This document shows positions 18,369-29,484 of a DNA stretch of 64,000 nucleotides, piece after piece. Position numbers and translations under genes: made by a program. The stretch spans positions 30,281 to 94,280 of the forward strand of contig MLAK01000412.1 in NCBI GenBank assembly GCA_001839685.1. The letters are read 5' to 3'. The notes beneath the pieces were generated by a model that saw nothing but the letters and a program-made list of their open reading frames with translations, ran no database searches and had not been told where the DNA came from. The DNA is from Tritrichomonas foetus. Its lineage: Eukaryota > Parabasalia > Tritrichomonadida > Tritrichomonadidae. The first letter of the stretch is position 1. Each line of letters begins with the position of its first letter.

Positions 18369-21300
18369 ATGCTTGTTGACGGTAATTTTTCATTTTCTCC
18401 ACATACAATCGATGACGCACTTCTCACTCAGTTGAATGGACCATACTCCGACATTCTTTCAGCCTTAGAAGTCATTAAAAATTCGATCGCATTTGAAAAT
18501 CCGTCAATAAGTTTCGATCAGTACGTCAAATCAATCGCAGGGGTCCTCAAAACGTCGTCTTCGCAGCAAGTTCTTTATTCAGCCACGAGTTGTATTCGAG
18601 CCCTTCTTGAAAAACGCCGAGAATATTGTTCGATATTTCGATCAAGCGATGGAATTCGAATTTTGTCAACTCTTTTGAATCAAACCGATAATGTTACGAC
18701 TATTGAGCATATTGTTTATTCATTAGAAAAATTGTCACAATATTTTTCATCTGAACTTTCCGTTGTTCTCGATTTTGAAAGGGTAATTCAAATCTTCAAT
18801 TACAATATAGATGAAAATACCAGAAAATTAATATTGAAAATGATTACACAAATATCTTCAACAAGTTCACCTCCGCCGCTTTTGGAAGAAATCGTGAAAT
18901 TGTGTGAATTGAAAGATCAATCGATTCGAAATTCACTTATCATGATTATTCTAAATATTCTTGGAAACGATTCATGCATTGAACCACCGAAAACCGCAAT
19001 TCATTTTCTCTGTCAAGAAATCACCAAAATGCCTCCAAAAATTCGCGATAAATGCATTCAAATATTATCTAAGTTGGCAGAGTCTCCAGAAAATGCTGAT
19101 ATTATCATACAAGAAAATATCGACATAGAAAAAATTCTTTATGATCAAAAGCAAACTCCAGACTGTCATTCTCACATTTTAAAGATGATTCTTCCACTTT
19201 TACCAACTTCGAAGAATTTAGAACCACTTGGATATCCAAGAAACAAAAGAACTTCACAATCTCATGAATTTGCCTTACGCGTTCAGCCATCACTCTTGAA
19301 ATATATCGTTCAAAAACCTTTTGCTGTTCAATTGACGCTTTTAGCTATTGCTTCGACTTTTTTTGTGAATAAAATTGTTGTAACTGATTGTTTTATTTCA
19401 ACAATTTTATCATACGCGCAAACTGCTAATTATGCCCCGTATGTTTTGGCTGTCTTTTCATCTCTTGTTGGGCAAGGAAATAAAACTTACAACGCCGTCG
19501 TTAAAATTCTGGAAAATATTGAAGTGAAACCACAAATCTCGAAATGGTATTCAAATGAAATTAATTTCTTAAGGAAACAAGTAATCAATCATGATCAAAG
19601 AAATCTTGAAGAAATGTCTTTAAGTGAAATTTCGAATTTAATTCGTTCCAATTCTCTCCAGCCAATCGATTTCATATATGGAAAAGGTGTTGATCGAGTT
19701 TTATTTTTGTTAAAACATGATTTAGCACAAAGTAAAAACTCAAACATTAATCAAAATTCTACCAATATTCAAAACCATTCACATGAAGAAGAAAAAGAAG
19801 GAGGTAAAAAAGAATTTCTAATGAATATAAAGGAACAACCAATTTCCCATGAATTTTCGAGCAATCACAATTATCAAGATAATCTAGAAAGTCAACTTTC
19901 TCAGATTCAAAATGAAATAAAGATGATGAAAAATAAATTATTAAATACTCCAAATATATCAAATGATATGATTTTGAGTGAATTGATGGATTTAAAAAAT
20001 GAATCAGACACTATCTTCGAAAATCAAAAACATCAGAATCGGAAACTAATCTCAAATCCCAACAGAAATACTCAAAAATTCCACACTAAATTCTCACAAA
20101 AATATCAAATAAATAAAAAGAATCAATTAAATCCCAGAAATGATCGATATTCACAAAATAATTCACAAATTATTTCATCCCAAGATTCAAATCACAAATT
20201 TATTCAGAAATTACATCGAAACAGAAATAAAGAAAAAAATCGTGAAAAAACTTTTGAATTTAAAAATGAATTATATGATGAAGTAAAAGATGAATTGGGT
20301 ATATTTGAATTAAATGGAAAAATGAAAGAAGAATTAATTAGCAACATTTCAGCTGAAAAGCTTCATGATTATGAAGTTATTTGTGAATATATGACTTCTT
20401 TACTCACTCTTTTTCCTATTTCAAAGAATTATGGGAATAATTCAGTTGAAGAATTTCTATCAATTCTCGAATCAAATGGAACACTCCAAATTGTTTTACC
20501 GAATAAAAAGATAATTCATGTGAAAGCACCATTACAATCTCCAATTTCTCTTGTTGAAGGACTCATCAACTCAGAAATGGACAAATTTTCTTCAGATACT
20601 CTTAAAGCGAAATACAAAGATTATTTATCATCATCACAATCAAATTTGAAATTGAATCTTTCTTTTCCACTTCAAGCATCGCAACTTTCAATACTCTACA
20701 GAGATTTTGATTCCGAATATCCTACAATGAAACTGAATAGTGAAAAGAAAACTTATACAATTCATGATTCAATGTTTTCCATATTTTGTGACAACTCAGA
20801 CGATAAACAAAATTTAGAGAAGAAAAATAAAAAGAAAATCTCAACAACAAATCATCATCATCATCATAAATCACAATATTCCAGTCAAAATAATATTACT
20901 GATGACCATCAGAAAGAGATGAAAAGAGAAGTAAAGAATAATTTTAAGAAAAATGAAGTTCTTTATTGTGATAAAGATGAAATTAAATGCTGTTCTGTCA
21001 ATCCAATTTTCAAAAATGTTGAACTTGGAATATTTGAAAACCTTTTCCAAGCTCTCTCACTTTTTAATAACATCTTTCATTTTCCAACAAATTGTACCAC
21101 ATTTGTTGAAAGCATTTATGAATCTTTATCATATCCATTCAATTCAATTGGAAGATTATCACCAAATATTGGCCTCATTTTCAAATATCCATTCCTTTTC
21201 CCGACAGAAATCAAAACACTTGCATTTAAACTAGTGGCATTCGATCCTCTTTCGGCATTGAAGAAAATTGCTCATGAATTTGGAAATTATCAAGGACAAT

Positions 21301-23074
21301 TAAATTCATTCCCTAAGCAATCACCATTAAAAATAATTGTATCACGTGATAAAATATTTGAAAATGGTGTTTCTTATTTACAAAGATTCGCAAATAATAA
21401 AATTCCAATTGAAGTTCAATTTGAAGGAGAAAGTGGACGGGGACCAGGACCAACACGAGAATTTTTTACTCTTCTTTCTGAAGAATTCGTTAAAAGAAAC
21501 ATCTTCAGATATGATAAAACTCAAGGTTTATTTCCAGCACCGAATTCTGATCCAGAATTATTCAAACTTCTTGGTATTTTCGTTGCAAAATCATTATCAA
21601 TGGATATATTAACGGACCTTCATTTTCATCCAGCTTTTATTGAAATGCTAAAGGGGAATGAAGTATCTTTAGACAAAATTGATGAATCACTTGCAAGAAG
21701 TTTATCACATGACTTATCAGGATGCGATTTATCAGAATACCCTGGATATCCAGATCTCAAGTCAGGAATTGACAATCAGGACTTGAAGTTTGAAGAGCAA
21801 ATCATTCCTGAAACATATGATAATGATTCAATTTTTCGAAAAAATATACAAGATCAGATAGATGATGAAAAACAACAGCAAAAAACTCATCATGAATTGT
21901 GTCCACAATTATCAGAAAATAATATGACTAATCGTAAACAATTGTTACAACAGCAACAACAATTTAATCAATACAATCAATCACAACTTTCTCAGAACCA
22001 TCAAAAACAAATTGGTCACCAACAAATTGATCACCAACAACAAATTGATCACCAACAAATTGACCAACAACAAATTGATCACCAGCAACAAATTGGTCAC
22101 CAACAAATTGATCAACAACAACAAATTGATCANNNNNNNNNNNNNNNNNNNNNNNNNNNNNNNNNNNNNNNNNNNNNNNNNNNNNNNNNNNNNNNNNNNN
22201 NNNNNNNNNNNNNNNNNNNNNNNNNNNNNNNNNNNNNNNNNNNNNNNNNNNNNNNNNNNNNNNNNNNNNNNNNCAACAAATTGATCACCAACAAATTGAT
22301 CACCAACAAATTGATCAACAGCAACAATATGAACAACAACAATCAAAGATGTCTTATTTAGATTATTCTCAAAATCATTCAGAATTAGACGACTTTTCTC
22401 CCTGCATAAATAATAAACAAAATCAAGTAAATAAATTATTTTCCACTTATCAAAGTCCTCAAACAGTGTGCAATCAATTAATATCCAACATCAGAAGCCA
22501 AGAACAAGAACAAGAACATGTGTTCCTAGACAATTTTGAACAAGCAGCAAAAGAGGAAAACTTTCGAAATTTCGTTATTGACAAAACAATTGGCGAAAAC
22601 ATCCAAAATTGTTGCAAATCTTTTCGAGATGGATTCAGCACTGTCATCAACTTTACTCTTACTGATATTTTCACATCTAAAGAGTTAATTGATATCATCG
22701 GGGGCATTTCCAAACCAATCACGAAAGAAGAAATGCAAAATTTCATCGATTTGAATGGATACAATTCGAATGATGAACAAGTCTCGTATTTCTTTGATAC
22801 TATTTTGGAGATGACACCAAAAGAACAACAAAAATTCCTTCGATACGTTACAGCATCACAAGCACTTCCTGCAGGTGGTCTAAAGGAACTTCAACCTCAC
22901 TTAACTCTCACAAGAATTGACTTTGATAACTCAATAAATATTGATTTAGCTTACCCTACAGTTTCAACGTGCTCCAATATGGTGAAACTGCCGCCATTTT
23001 CATCCAAAGAAGTTTTACAAACACAGCTTAAGAAAGCAATTGAATTCAGTGGATTGACTTTCCAACTTGGATGA
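18369..23074 (+). CDS. HECT E3 ubiquitin ligase, TRIP12/UPL3/Ufd4-like, with Gln-rich insert and sequence gap
   Basis: About 1570 residues in total. It would take ubiquitin from an E2 onto its catalytic Cys and pass it to substrates. The N-terminal 430 or so residues are ARM-like repeats, followed by a long Asn/Lys/Gln-rich linker. The HECT N-lobe starts near residue 985 (GESGRGPGPTREFF, LGIFVAKSL). The C-lobe carries the catalytic Cys in TVSTCSNMVKLPPFSS (codon 22970-22972) and ends GLTFQLG. GCDLSEYPGYPDL, then the FRDGF segment, match the TRIP12 branch. Between those two HECT segments sits an insert of well over 100 residues of Gln-Ile-Asp-His repeats containing a 141-N gap. The frames either side of the gap disagree by one base as drawn, so the gap length is wrong, not the gene broken. 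Confidence 0.85.
22005..22330 (+). repeat. 15-bp-type minisatellite coding Gln-Gln-Ile-Asp-His
   Basis: Units built on CAACAAATTGATCAC, with variants that add CAA codons, run from about 22005 to 22132 and resume at 22274-22330 after the N gap. They encode QQIDH/QQIDQ repeats inside the HECT domain. Copy number is unknown because of the gap. Confidence 0.9.
22133..22273. other. Assembly gap, 141 N
   Basis: The run of N interrupts the HECT-gene minisatellite. As drawn it shifts the reading frame, so the true length should differ by one modulo three. Confidence 0.95.
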
Positions 23075-23460
23075 AATATGACTTGGTAAGTTTAAATAAA
23101 TTTTTTAATTATTATTTATGATTATTTTCTTTTATATTTTTCTTTTTATTGATATAATTTCTGGATAATTTGCCTTTTTCAGGATTTGAGAATCTCTATT
23201 TCATTAAATTCATCATAAAGTGAATCTCTTCACAGCTATTTATTATGATACACAACTTAAATTATTATATTCATCTTTATTATTCATATTAATTCGAAGA
23301 TTCTCAAGATATTCTCATTTTATATTAACCAGTCAGTTTTTATTCAATCCGGCACTTTCAATTTTTTTAACTCTCCATTCGATTTTCAATAATTTCTGAA
23401 AATATTATAATCGTATCTGAATTTTTTCACTTTTTCAAAAATCTCTGAAACTTTCATCAA
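23075..23460. other. Intergenic, HECT to ABCA; splice-like sequence
   Basis: 386 bp without a gene. Just past the HECT stop, GGTAAGT (from 23085) and TTTTTCAG ending at 23182 look like intron borders about 97 bp apart, but they fall after the stop codon and lack the usual trichomonad intron motifs (GTATGT and ACTAACACACAG). TTTCATC lies just before the ABCA ATG. Confidence 0.5.
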
Positions 23461-25872
23461 ATGAATCAAAAACTTCTCGAAACAACAAATCAGCTTTATT
23501 CGACACAGGAGCTCAACAATGATGCCTCACCATTTGGAAAGTGGACGGCTCGAAAAGTTTCATCACGCAGAATCATCAACCAGCTTTTCCGGAAGGAATT
23601 CATATCAAAAATTAGACATCCGCCTTCAATTATTGAATTTCTCGGAGCTTGCTTTGTGGCAGCACTTTTGTATCCCGTTTGGCTGTTTGCCAGGAAAACT
23701 ATACACGGAACGCTCCAGCCGCCGATGTACAACGGCACTATTGAAGATTTTGCAACTGAACTTATTCAATTTGTATACTTTACACAGGAGCCAAAATTAG
23801 TATTTTTGCCAGATGACTTTTACACACGTTTACTTCAAGTTTCATTTAAAGAAGCGTTTGATGCAATGAACGCAACACAAATGTCTTATTATATCGTGAA
23901 CACGACTGATGAAATGAGAGAAAAAATTTATTCATCAGATAGTAATGGAATTGGAATTTATTGGGTGAACTCAAATGAATCAATTTTTGCGTATCAAAGG
24001 CCAATCATTCAAATTTATAAACAAACTTTAACAGGGGATCCAGAGGGAATCATTCTAGCTATGATTTTGAAGATACTTTCTGAATTACATCTTACTCGTC
24101 AGGATTGGTCAATTATGCCTTTCCAAGAATTTGCACAACCAACTCATGACGATTTATATGATATTCAAATTATTGTTGCACTTTTTGCTATCATTCCTGT
24201 CGTTCTTGCGACAATGCCATCATTACAATCAATCTTATTAGAAAAAGATCTTCATGTAACCCATTTAATTTTCATGATGGGTTGTACTGAAGTTCAATAT
24301 TGGTTTGTTCAAATTGTTTTCATGATAGTTTCAGGATATATTCCATATATTTTATTTGGAATAATGATGTGCTATCTTTTCGCCATGGTTGGAACTAGTT
24401 TTACTCTATTTTTGTTTTTCTCATTTCTCTTTGTTGTTGCACATTGTTTCTTTTTATTATGCATTATTTCATTCTTTAAACATGCATCAACAGGACATGC
24501 AATGACAGTTGTTACTGCACTTTTTGTGATTTTCTTCGGATATCTTCATTATTTCTATACTCTTAATGAAAATAACTCATCAGAATCACTTAAACATGGA
24601 CTTTCTGTCATTCCACTTTCTGCTTATCAACTTCTCATTTTGATGTGTTTCAATAGAATCAAAAATGGATTTCCTGGAGTTGGTTGGGCTGATATTTTTG
24701 ATAATTCTTATGAATATCCAATTTGGTATGGCCTCGCATGGCTTACAGCTGAATGCTTCTTTTATCTTCTTTTATGGATCCTCTTTAATGCAACTAATCC
24801 TCGTAATTTTGGAATCCAATTGATTCGATGGAAAGATTTCTTCAAGAAACAAGCCTGGAAACGAATTTTTTCACCTTCAATTGATCCAAAAGATATGGAA
24901 TCACTTTATTCTGCCAAAATTGCTATCGAAGTAAATAATGTAACAAAAGTATTTAAAGGAAAGAAACCAATTGTTGCAGTCGATGATGTTTCATTTACTA
25001 TTAATCAAGGTGAAGTTATCGTAATGATTGGTCCAAATGGTGCTGGAAAATCTACATTAATTAATACAATCTCGGGTGCTTTATTGAGTGATTCTGGAAA
25101 TATGAGTCTTTTTGGAAAGCAACCAACCACACACTTCACAGATATTCATCAATACCTTGGAATTTGTTTCCAAGATAATGTTTTAATTCCTTTAATGAAT
25201 GTTCGAGAACATTTCTTCTTGTTTGGTGCATTTAGAGGAATTTCTGAAGAAGATCTAAATAATGCCATCAGTTACTTCTCTGATAATCTTCAACTTCAAG
25301 AATGTCTTTATACAAGATCCATTGATTTGTCTGGTGGACAGAAGCGAAAGCTTTGTTTGGCCCTTGCTTTGCTTGGTAATCCTCCAATTGTGATCATGGA
25401 TGAACCAACTGCAGGAGTTGATGTTCAAGCACGACAACTTATATGGAAAACAATTGCTGGACTGAAGAATTCTACTTGTTTAATTACATCACATGCTTTA
25501 GAAGAAGCTGAGGCTGTTTCTTCAAGATTGTTCATAGTTGCTAAAGGTCAAGTTCCTTATCGAGGAACTTCAACAGAACTTAGACAACAATTCAAATGTG
25601 GATATTTACTCAGAGTTGAACGTGAAGATGGAAAAGTTGGCCCTGTACTTGATTTAGTCAGGAAGCATATTCCCGATGCGAGAATTACTGAAGAAAGAGA
25701 GGATTCTATCACTATGCCAGTCAACAAAAATGTTCCTGTAATGTTACATGAACTTGTTGATAGAAAAGAAGAACTTGGAGTAGTTTCTTATTCTTTTGCG
25801 GTAGAACAACTTGAAGATATGTTATTAAATATGGTAGAAACAGCAGAAGCTCAAATAGAACAGAATTTTTGA
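23461..25872 (+). CDS. ABC transporter, A subfamily, half-size
   Basis: 803 residues in ABCA order: N-terminal membrane domain, then one ATPase domain. A first hydrophobic segment is at about 58-75, followed by a large extracytosolic loop (about 80-230) with potential N-glycosylation sites (NGT, NAT, NTT). Five or six membrane segments span about 235-450. The nucleotide-binding domain has Walker A GPNGAGKS (524-531), signature LSGGQ (623-627), Walker B IVIMDEPT (643-650) and an H-loop in SHALEEAEA. A C-terminal regulatory-like domain (about 700-803) follows. Full ABCA proteins have two such halves, so this one probably dimerises. Lipid export or flipping is the family role; the substrate is unknown. 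Confidence 0.9.
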   Translation: MNQKLLETTNQLYSTQELNNDASPFGKWTARKVSSRRIINQLFRKEFISKIRHPPSIIEFLGACFVAALLYPVWLFARKTIHGTLQPPMYNGTIEDFATELIQFVYFTQEPKLVFLPDDFYTRLLQVSFKEAFDAMNATQMSYYIVNTTDEMREKIYSSDSNGIGIYWVNSNESIFAYQRPIIQIYKQTLTGDPEGIILAMILKILSELHLTRQDWSIMPFQEFAQPTHDDLYDIQIIVALFAIIPVVLATMPSLQSILLEKDLHVTHLIFMMGCTEVQYWFVQIVFMIVSGYIPYILFGIMMCYLFAMVGTSFTLFLFFSFLFVVAHCFFLLCIISFFKHASTGHAMTVVTALFVIFFGYLHYFYTLNENNSSESLKHGLSVIPLSAYQLLILMCFNRIKNGFPGVGWADIFDNSYEYPIWYGLAWLTAECFFYLLLWILFNATNPRNFGIQLIRWKDFFKKQAWKRIFSPSIDPKDMESLYSAKIAIEVNNVTKVFKGKKPIVAVDDVSFTINQGEVIVMIGPNGAGKSTLINTISGALLSDSGNMSLFGKQPTTHFTDIHQYLGICFQDNVLIPLMNVREHFFLFGAFRGISEEDLNNAISYFSDNLQLQECLYTRSIDLSGGQKRKLCLALALLGNPPIVIMDEPTAGVDVQARQLIWKTIAGLKNSTCLITSHALEEAEAVSSRLFIVAKGQVPYRGTSTELRQQFKCGYLLRVEREDGKVGPVLDLVRKHIPDARITEEREDSITMPVNKNVPVMLHELVDRKEELGVVSYSFAVEQLEDMLLNMVETAEAQIEQNF

Positions 25873-26188
25873 GATAACTTCTTAATAAAAATATTCCAGA
25901 TAATATTATTTTTAAATGAGATATGTGAATCCAGACATCATATCTCGTATAAATAATAAAAATACATTTAACAATAAAACAATAGAAGAATTGAAAGATT
26001 AACTATTTAAAAAACAAAATATCTATATACAAAAAACTCTACTCTAGCAATAAACAAGCAATTACCAAGGGAAAAGGCAAGATTTTGATTAATTGAATAC
26101 AATGACTACAAAATATCTCATTGGGACTCTTATTAAATGACAAATATAATACAAATTAATTCAAACAAAAATATGATCTTTTTCAGTT
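25873..26188. other. Convergent 3' intergenic
   Basis: 316 bp between the 3' ends of the ABCA gene and the minus-strand unknown gene. AATAAA-like strings occur several times, as expected for poly(A) sites. Nothing else seen. Confidence 0.5.
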
Positions 26189-27013
26189 CTAGCTGTTTGA
26201 GGTTGAAGATGAATAATTATTACATTGATAGACATTTTCACGTCCCTGTAAAAGTGTGCTATCTTTTCGTGCTTGAACTATTTTTCTCTTTCTGTCTTCA
26301 AGCCAAACTCGATGCTGAGATTGAATTTCTGCTCTATCTTTAATTATATTTTCGATTGATTTTTTTATCTCGTCAACATCATTCAATAAGTTTTTTTCAA
26401 TCTGAGTCAAAAGTAAAAGTTCGGAATTATTTTCGAGTTCACATTTTTTCCTATTATTTGAATCATTTTTAATTTGTTGGATTTTATTTTCAAGAAAAAT
26501 TAATTCGTCGTTTGCGTGATTCATTACATCCGGCTTAACTTCTGGCACTTTTGTAGGAAATCCAAAATTCTGTCCCGAGTTTGGCGAAAATCCGATTTTT
26601 CCAAGCGACATTCCGCGGCCTTTTGTGAGAGTCATTTTATTTGAGAGAGGAGACGAACAAGTAAAAGCGTATTGTTTCTTTTGACCGTTTTGACCATTTT
26701 TTAAATCGGAATTTTTGCCTGAATGATTGTATTTGAATGATGGAAATAATTTTTTTTCGTCTTCTTCTTCTCCATCGCTATGAAAGACGCCATTCAAAGC
26801 GTCTGATATATTCATATTGTTTGCGCATGGCGAACAGGAAAGGCGCCGACCGCTTAGTGACTTTTCGATCAATGGGAAAAATTGGGCATCTAAAGAAGCA
26901 TCTGATTGTATTTTTCGGTGATGGGAAGGCTTGGATTGCTGAGTGGTGTGCGTTTCAGCTGGTTCTTCGCATTTCGAATCAGAGATAATATAGTGACATC
27001 TCTCGGCTTGCAT
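26189..27013 (-). CDS. Hypothetical protein with C-terminal coiled coil
   Basis: 274 residues, not recognised. Residues 1-160 are polar and probably disordered, rich in Ser, Asn, Lys and His, with several Cys. Residues about 165-250 are a likely coiled coil with regular Leu/Ile spacing (DELIFLENKIQQIKN, LLLLTQIEKNLLNDVDEIKK). The end is Ser/Asn-rich. No signal peptide or membrane helix. The ATG at 27013 is the first in frame. The coding bias (clear amino-acid phasing and a long uninterrupted frame in AT-rich DNA) supports a real gene. Function is unknown; a cytoskeletal or adaptor role would be a guess. Confidence 0.7.
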   Translation of the reverse strand: MQAERCHYIISDSKCEEPAETHTTQQSKPSHHRKIQSDASLDAQFFPLIEKSLSGRRLSCSPCANNMNISDALNGVFHSDGEEEDEKKLFPSFKYNHSGKNSDLKNGQNGQKKQYAFTCSSPLSNKMTLTKGRGMSLGKIGFSPNSGQNFGFPTKVPEVKPDVMNHANDELIFLENKIQQIKNDSNNRKKCELENNSELLLLTQIEKNLLNDVDEIKKSIENIIKDRAEIQSQHRVWLEDRKRKIVQARKDSTLLQGRENVYQCNNYSSSTSNS

Positions 27014-28389
27014 TTTTCTCTTTGAGCTTTTTCATAAGACATTCATTCATTTTTGTATAGAAAGTTTCAATCCAATACATTCATAATGTCAATATAAACA
27101 AAATTGACTATTTTTTATTTAAGTTCATACTTTTTAAATTAATTTAAATAATTTCTATAGTTGGTGCATAAATTTTATTTGAACGTTTAAATAACTATCT
27201 GAAATTTGGAAGATTTTCAATTGAGGAGAAATAGAAATGATGAAATTGTGATAATTTTATGAAAAAGTGATAATTCATAATTGATAACATAAAAACATAA
27301 AAGAAAAAGTCCACAGTCATAGAAACATTTCTTATGAAAAAATCATTTTTTCAAAGAATATAAATTTATCAATCATTATACTGGAAACTCTGCATGTGAG
27401 TAATAGATGGTACAATAGTCTTTTTTAGTGGGGAATTTCGTGTTTGAGTAATCAGTATAACATGTGAAATCTCGGAGATATATGTGATATTTTTTATTTA
27501 TCAAGATTTTATGCCGAACGTTGAAAATGTATTCAATCAAAAAATTCGGAGTAGTGGTTTTATCTCATGACCATTATGGATAATTTGATTTTTGAAGTTA
27601 ATATCTACAAATAAAACTTAAAATATATAGTGAATAACAAATTTAAAAGCTAAAATCTAACTAGAGCCAATATTAGTTGAATGAACTATGTGATTTTTGA
27701 ATAAATGGTCTTTATATAAATATTTTGATGACAACAATAACGATATGTCATAAGTGTCTCCAAAAATCACCAGTGTCTTTCAACCCAATATTAATATGAA
27801 TAATGATGATATCAAATTTTTATCAACCAAAACCTATGTGAAAACTTACCAAATAAAAATTATTAGATTTTAGATGGCGATCTTGTCAAATGATATTCCC
27901 AAATAATTTTTTCAAATGTGATTCATCACTTTAAAGTGGTAATGCATTTATAATATTCTAGAGTTAGAATGAATTTGTGACCTATAAGTTTCTTTCGTGT
28001 CAATTCTACAAGCTATTCACCCATGCGAATATTCGCTATTCGTAATTTCATGAATAATATTGAGTTCTCAACATTATTCTATTTCGTCGTTTCTTTTATC
28101 ATGATATTAGATGTTTAAGTTCGACTGTATAATTGTCTTGTTCTCATACAAATATTATTTACAATGAGACATATTGTAATGATGATTTACATTAATGATG
28201 ATGACTTATGTATAAAGTTAAACGTCAAATGTGGAAAAAAATAAAAATAAAAATATAGATATAAGTTTCATGAATGAGAAGCAAGCATTTATTTACAACA
28301 ATCAAAATGAATGGAAATTCATCCATTAAGTCACATTTTATTAATATAATCAATTTTGTAAGAAGCATAAAACACAAAACATTAGAATG
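27014..28389. other. Long intergenic region with degenerate dispersed repeat
   Basis: 1.4 kb, no supported gene. A segment at 27288-27400 is recognisably related to 36307-36425 in another intergenic region. No tRNA or snRNA was recognised. Confidence 0.5.
27288..27400 (+). repeat. Dispersed noncoding repeat, copy A
   Basis: Shares ordered blocks with 36307-36425, including AGAAACATTT, ATTTTTTCAAA and an ATCAT-ATAC-GG-AAA series in the same order and spacing, with many substitutions between. It looks like an old, decayed repeat. Confidence 0.5.
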
Positions 28390-29484
28390 TTAGGAATTCC
28401 AAATTTCTTTTGATATTTCATATACAAGCTTCATTTTATTCCATTGTTCTTGTTGAGTTATCAAATTCCCTTCGATTGATGAAGCAAAACCGCATTGAGT
28501 TGAAATTCCAAGTCTTTCAATTGGAACAAATTTTGCAGCTTCATGAATTTTATGAATAATAATATCTTTATTTTCCAATTCACCTTTCTTTGAAGAAATT
28601 AATCCGAGAAAAACCATTTGATTTTTCATGTGCTTGAGTGCTTCGAAAGTGCCACAACGAGATTCGTCATCATATTCGAGCAAAAATGCATCAACTGGAA
28701 CTTGTGCGAATAAGAAAGGAGCTATTGGATCGTATGGTCCTTCATAAAGCCAATCAGATTTATGATTACCACGACAACAATGAATAGCAAGTTTTAAATC
28801 GTTTGGTTTGTTTTCAATTATTTTTTGATAAATTTGAACATAATTATTTAAAGTAGTTTCGATTGAAAAACCAAACATTTGAAGCATTCGAACATTGGAT
28901 TGATCACACATGAAATTCCATACACCATCATCAAATTGAATATATCGACAGCCTGCATCATAGAACTTTTTCAATGCCGCTTGATACAATTTAACAATAT
29001 CATCAAACAAAAGGGCTTCATCAGGATAAACTGTATGATTTGATACTCCATGTATGGTCAATTCAAGAGGAGATGGAATAGTCATTTTTGGGATGGCTAA
29101 GATAACCTTATCTTTCAGAAATAAAAAATCTCTGATTTGCGGATGATTTTCTGGAAAAGAAATTCGATCAACGATATGAATAACTTCTTGATTTGTGACT
29201 TCTGTCCCACAATGAAATTTACTTTTGCCTTTAATTGTAATAACTTCTATTCCTCGAATGTGTCTAAAAAAATCGACGTTGTGCCAGGAGCGCCTAAGTT
29301 CACCATCTGTCACGGATCTGAAGCCGATTGATTCTAAAAGTCTGACGAGTCGTGTTATTTCCGAATCTTCTGCCGATCGAAGATCTTCGAATGATAGTTG
29401 ATCGAGTTTGAAGCGAGAATGTAATGATTTAAGACTATCTGAACGCAAAAAGCTTCCTACAACATCAGCATGATAAGGAAACAT
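28390..29484 (-). CDS. Cobalamin-independent methionine synthase-like protein (YxjG/YxjH family)
   Basis: 364 residues, about the length of the bacterial YxjG family, which matches only the C-terminal catalytic half of MetE. The expected zinc ligands are present: H235 and C237 in IHCCRGN, E270 in LLEYDD, and C331 in TQCGFAS. A (beta/alpha)8-barrel start is seen in HADVVGSFLRSDSL, and FDDGVWNF lies at about 184-191. Such proteins transfer a methyl group to homocysteine or a related thiol; the true donor for this short family is not settled. The family is chiefly bacterial, so lateral transfer is likely, but base composition and codon use now match the host. It lies alone between long spacers, tail-on to the DGK gene. 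Confidence 0.85.
   Translation of the reverse strand: MFPYHADVVGSFLRSDSLKSLHSRFKLDQLSFEDLRSAEDSEITRLVRLLESIGFRSVTDGELRRSWHNVDFFRHIRGIEVITIKGKSKFHCGTEVTNQEVIHIVDRISFPENHPQIRDFLFLKDKVILAIPKMTIPSPLELTIHGVSNHTVYPDEALLFDDIVKLYQAALKKFYDAGCRYIQFDDGVWNFMCDQSNVRMLQMFGFSIETTLNNYVQIYQKIIENKPNDLKLAIHCCRGNHKSDWLYEGPYDPIAPFLFAQVPVDAFLLEYDDESRCGTFEALKHMKNQMVFLGLISSKKGELENKDIIIHKIHEAAKFVPIERLGISTQCGFASSIEGNLITQQEQWNKMKLVYEISKEIWNS

Noticed and set aside
22349..23074. Separate 241-residue gene carrying a HECT C-lobe
   Set aside because: It is the end of the HECT gene; the same Gln-Ile-Asp repeat leads into it in frame, and the break comes from the mis-sized gap.
27014..28389. Intact transposon in the long spacers
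   Set aside because: No transposase, integrase or reverse transcriptase frame and no clear terminal repeats; only a weak dispersed repeat remains.
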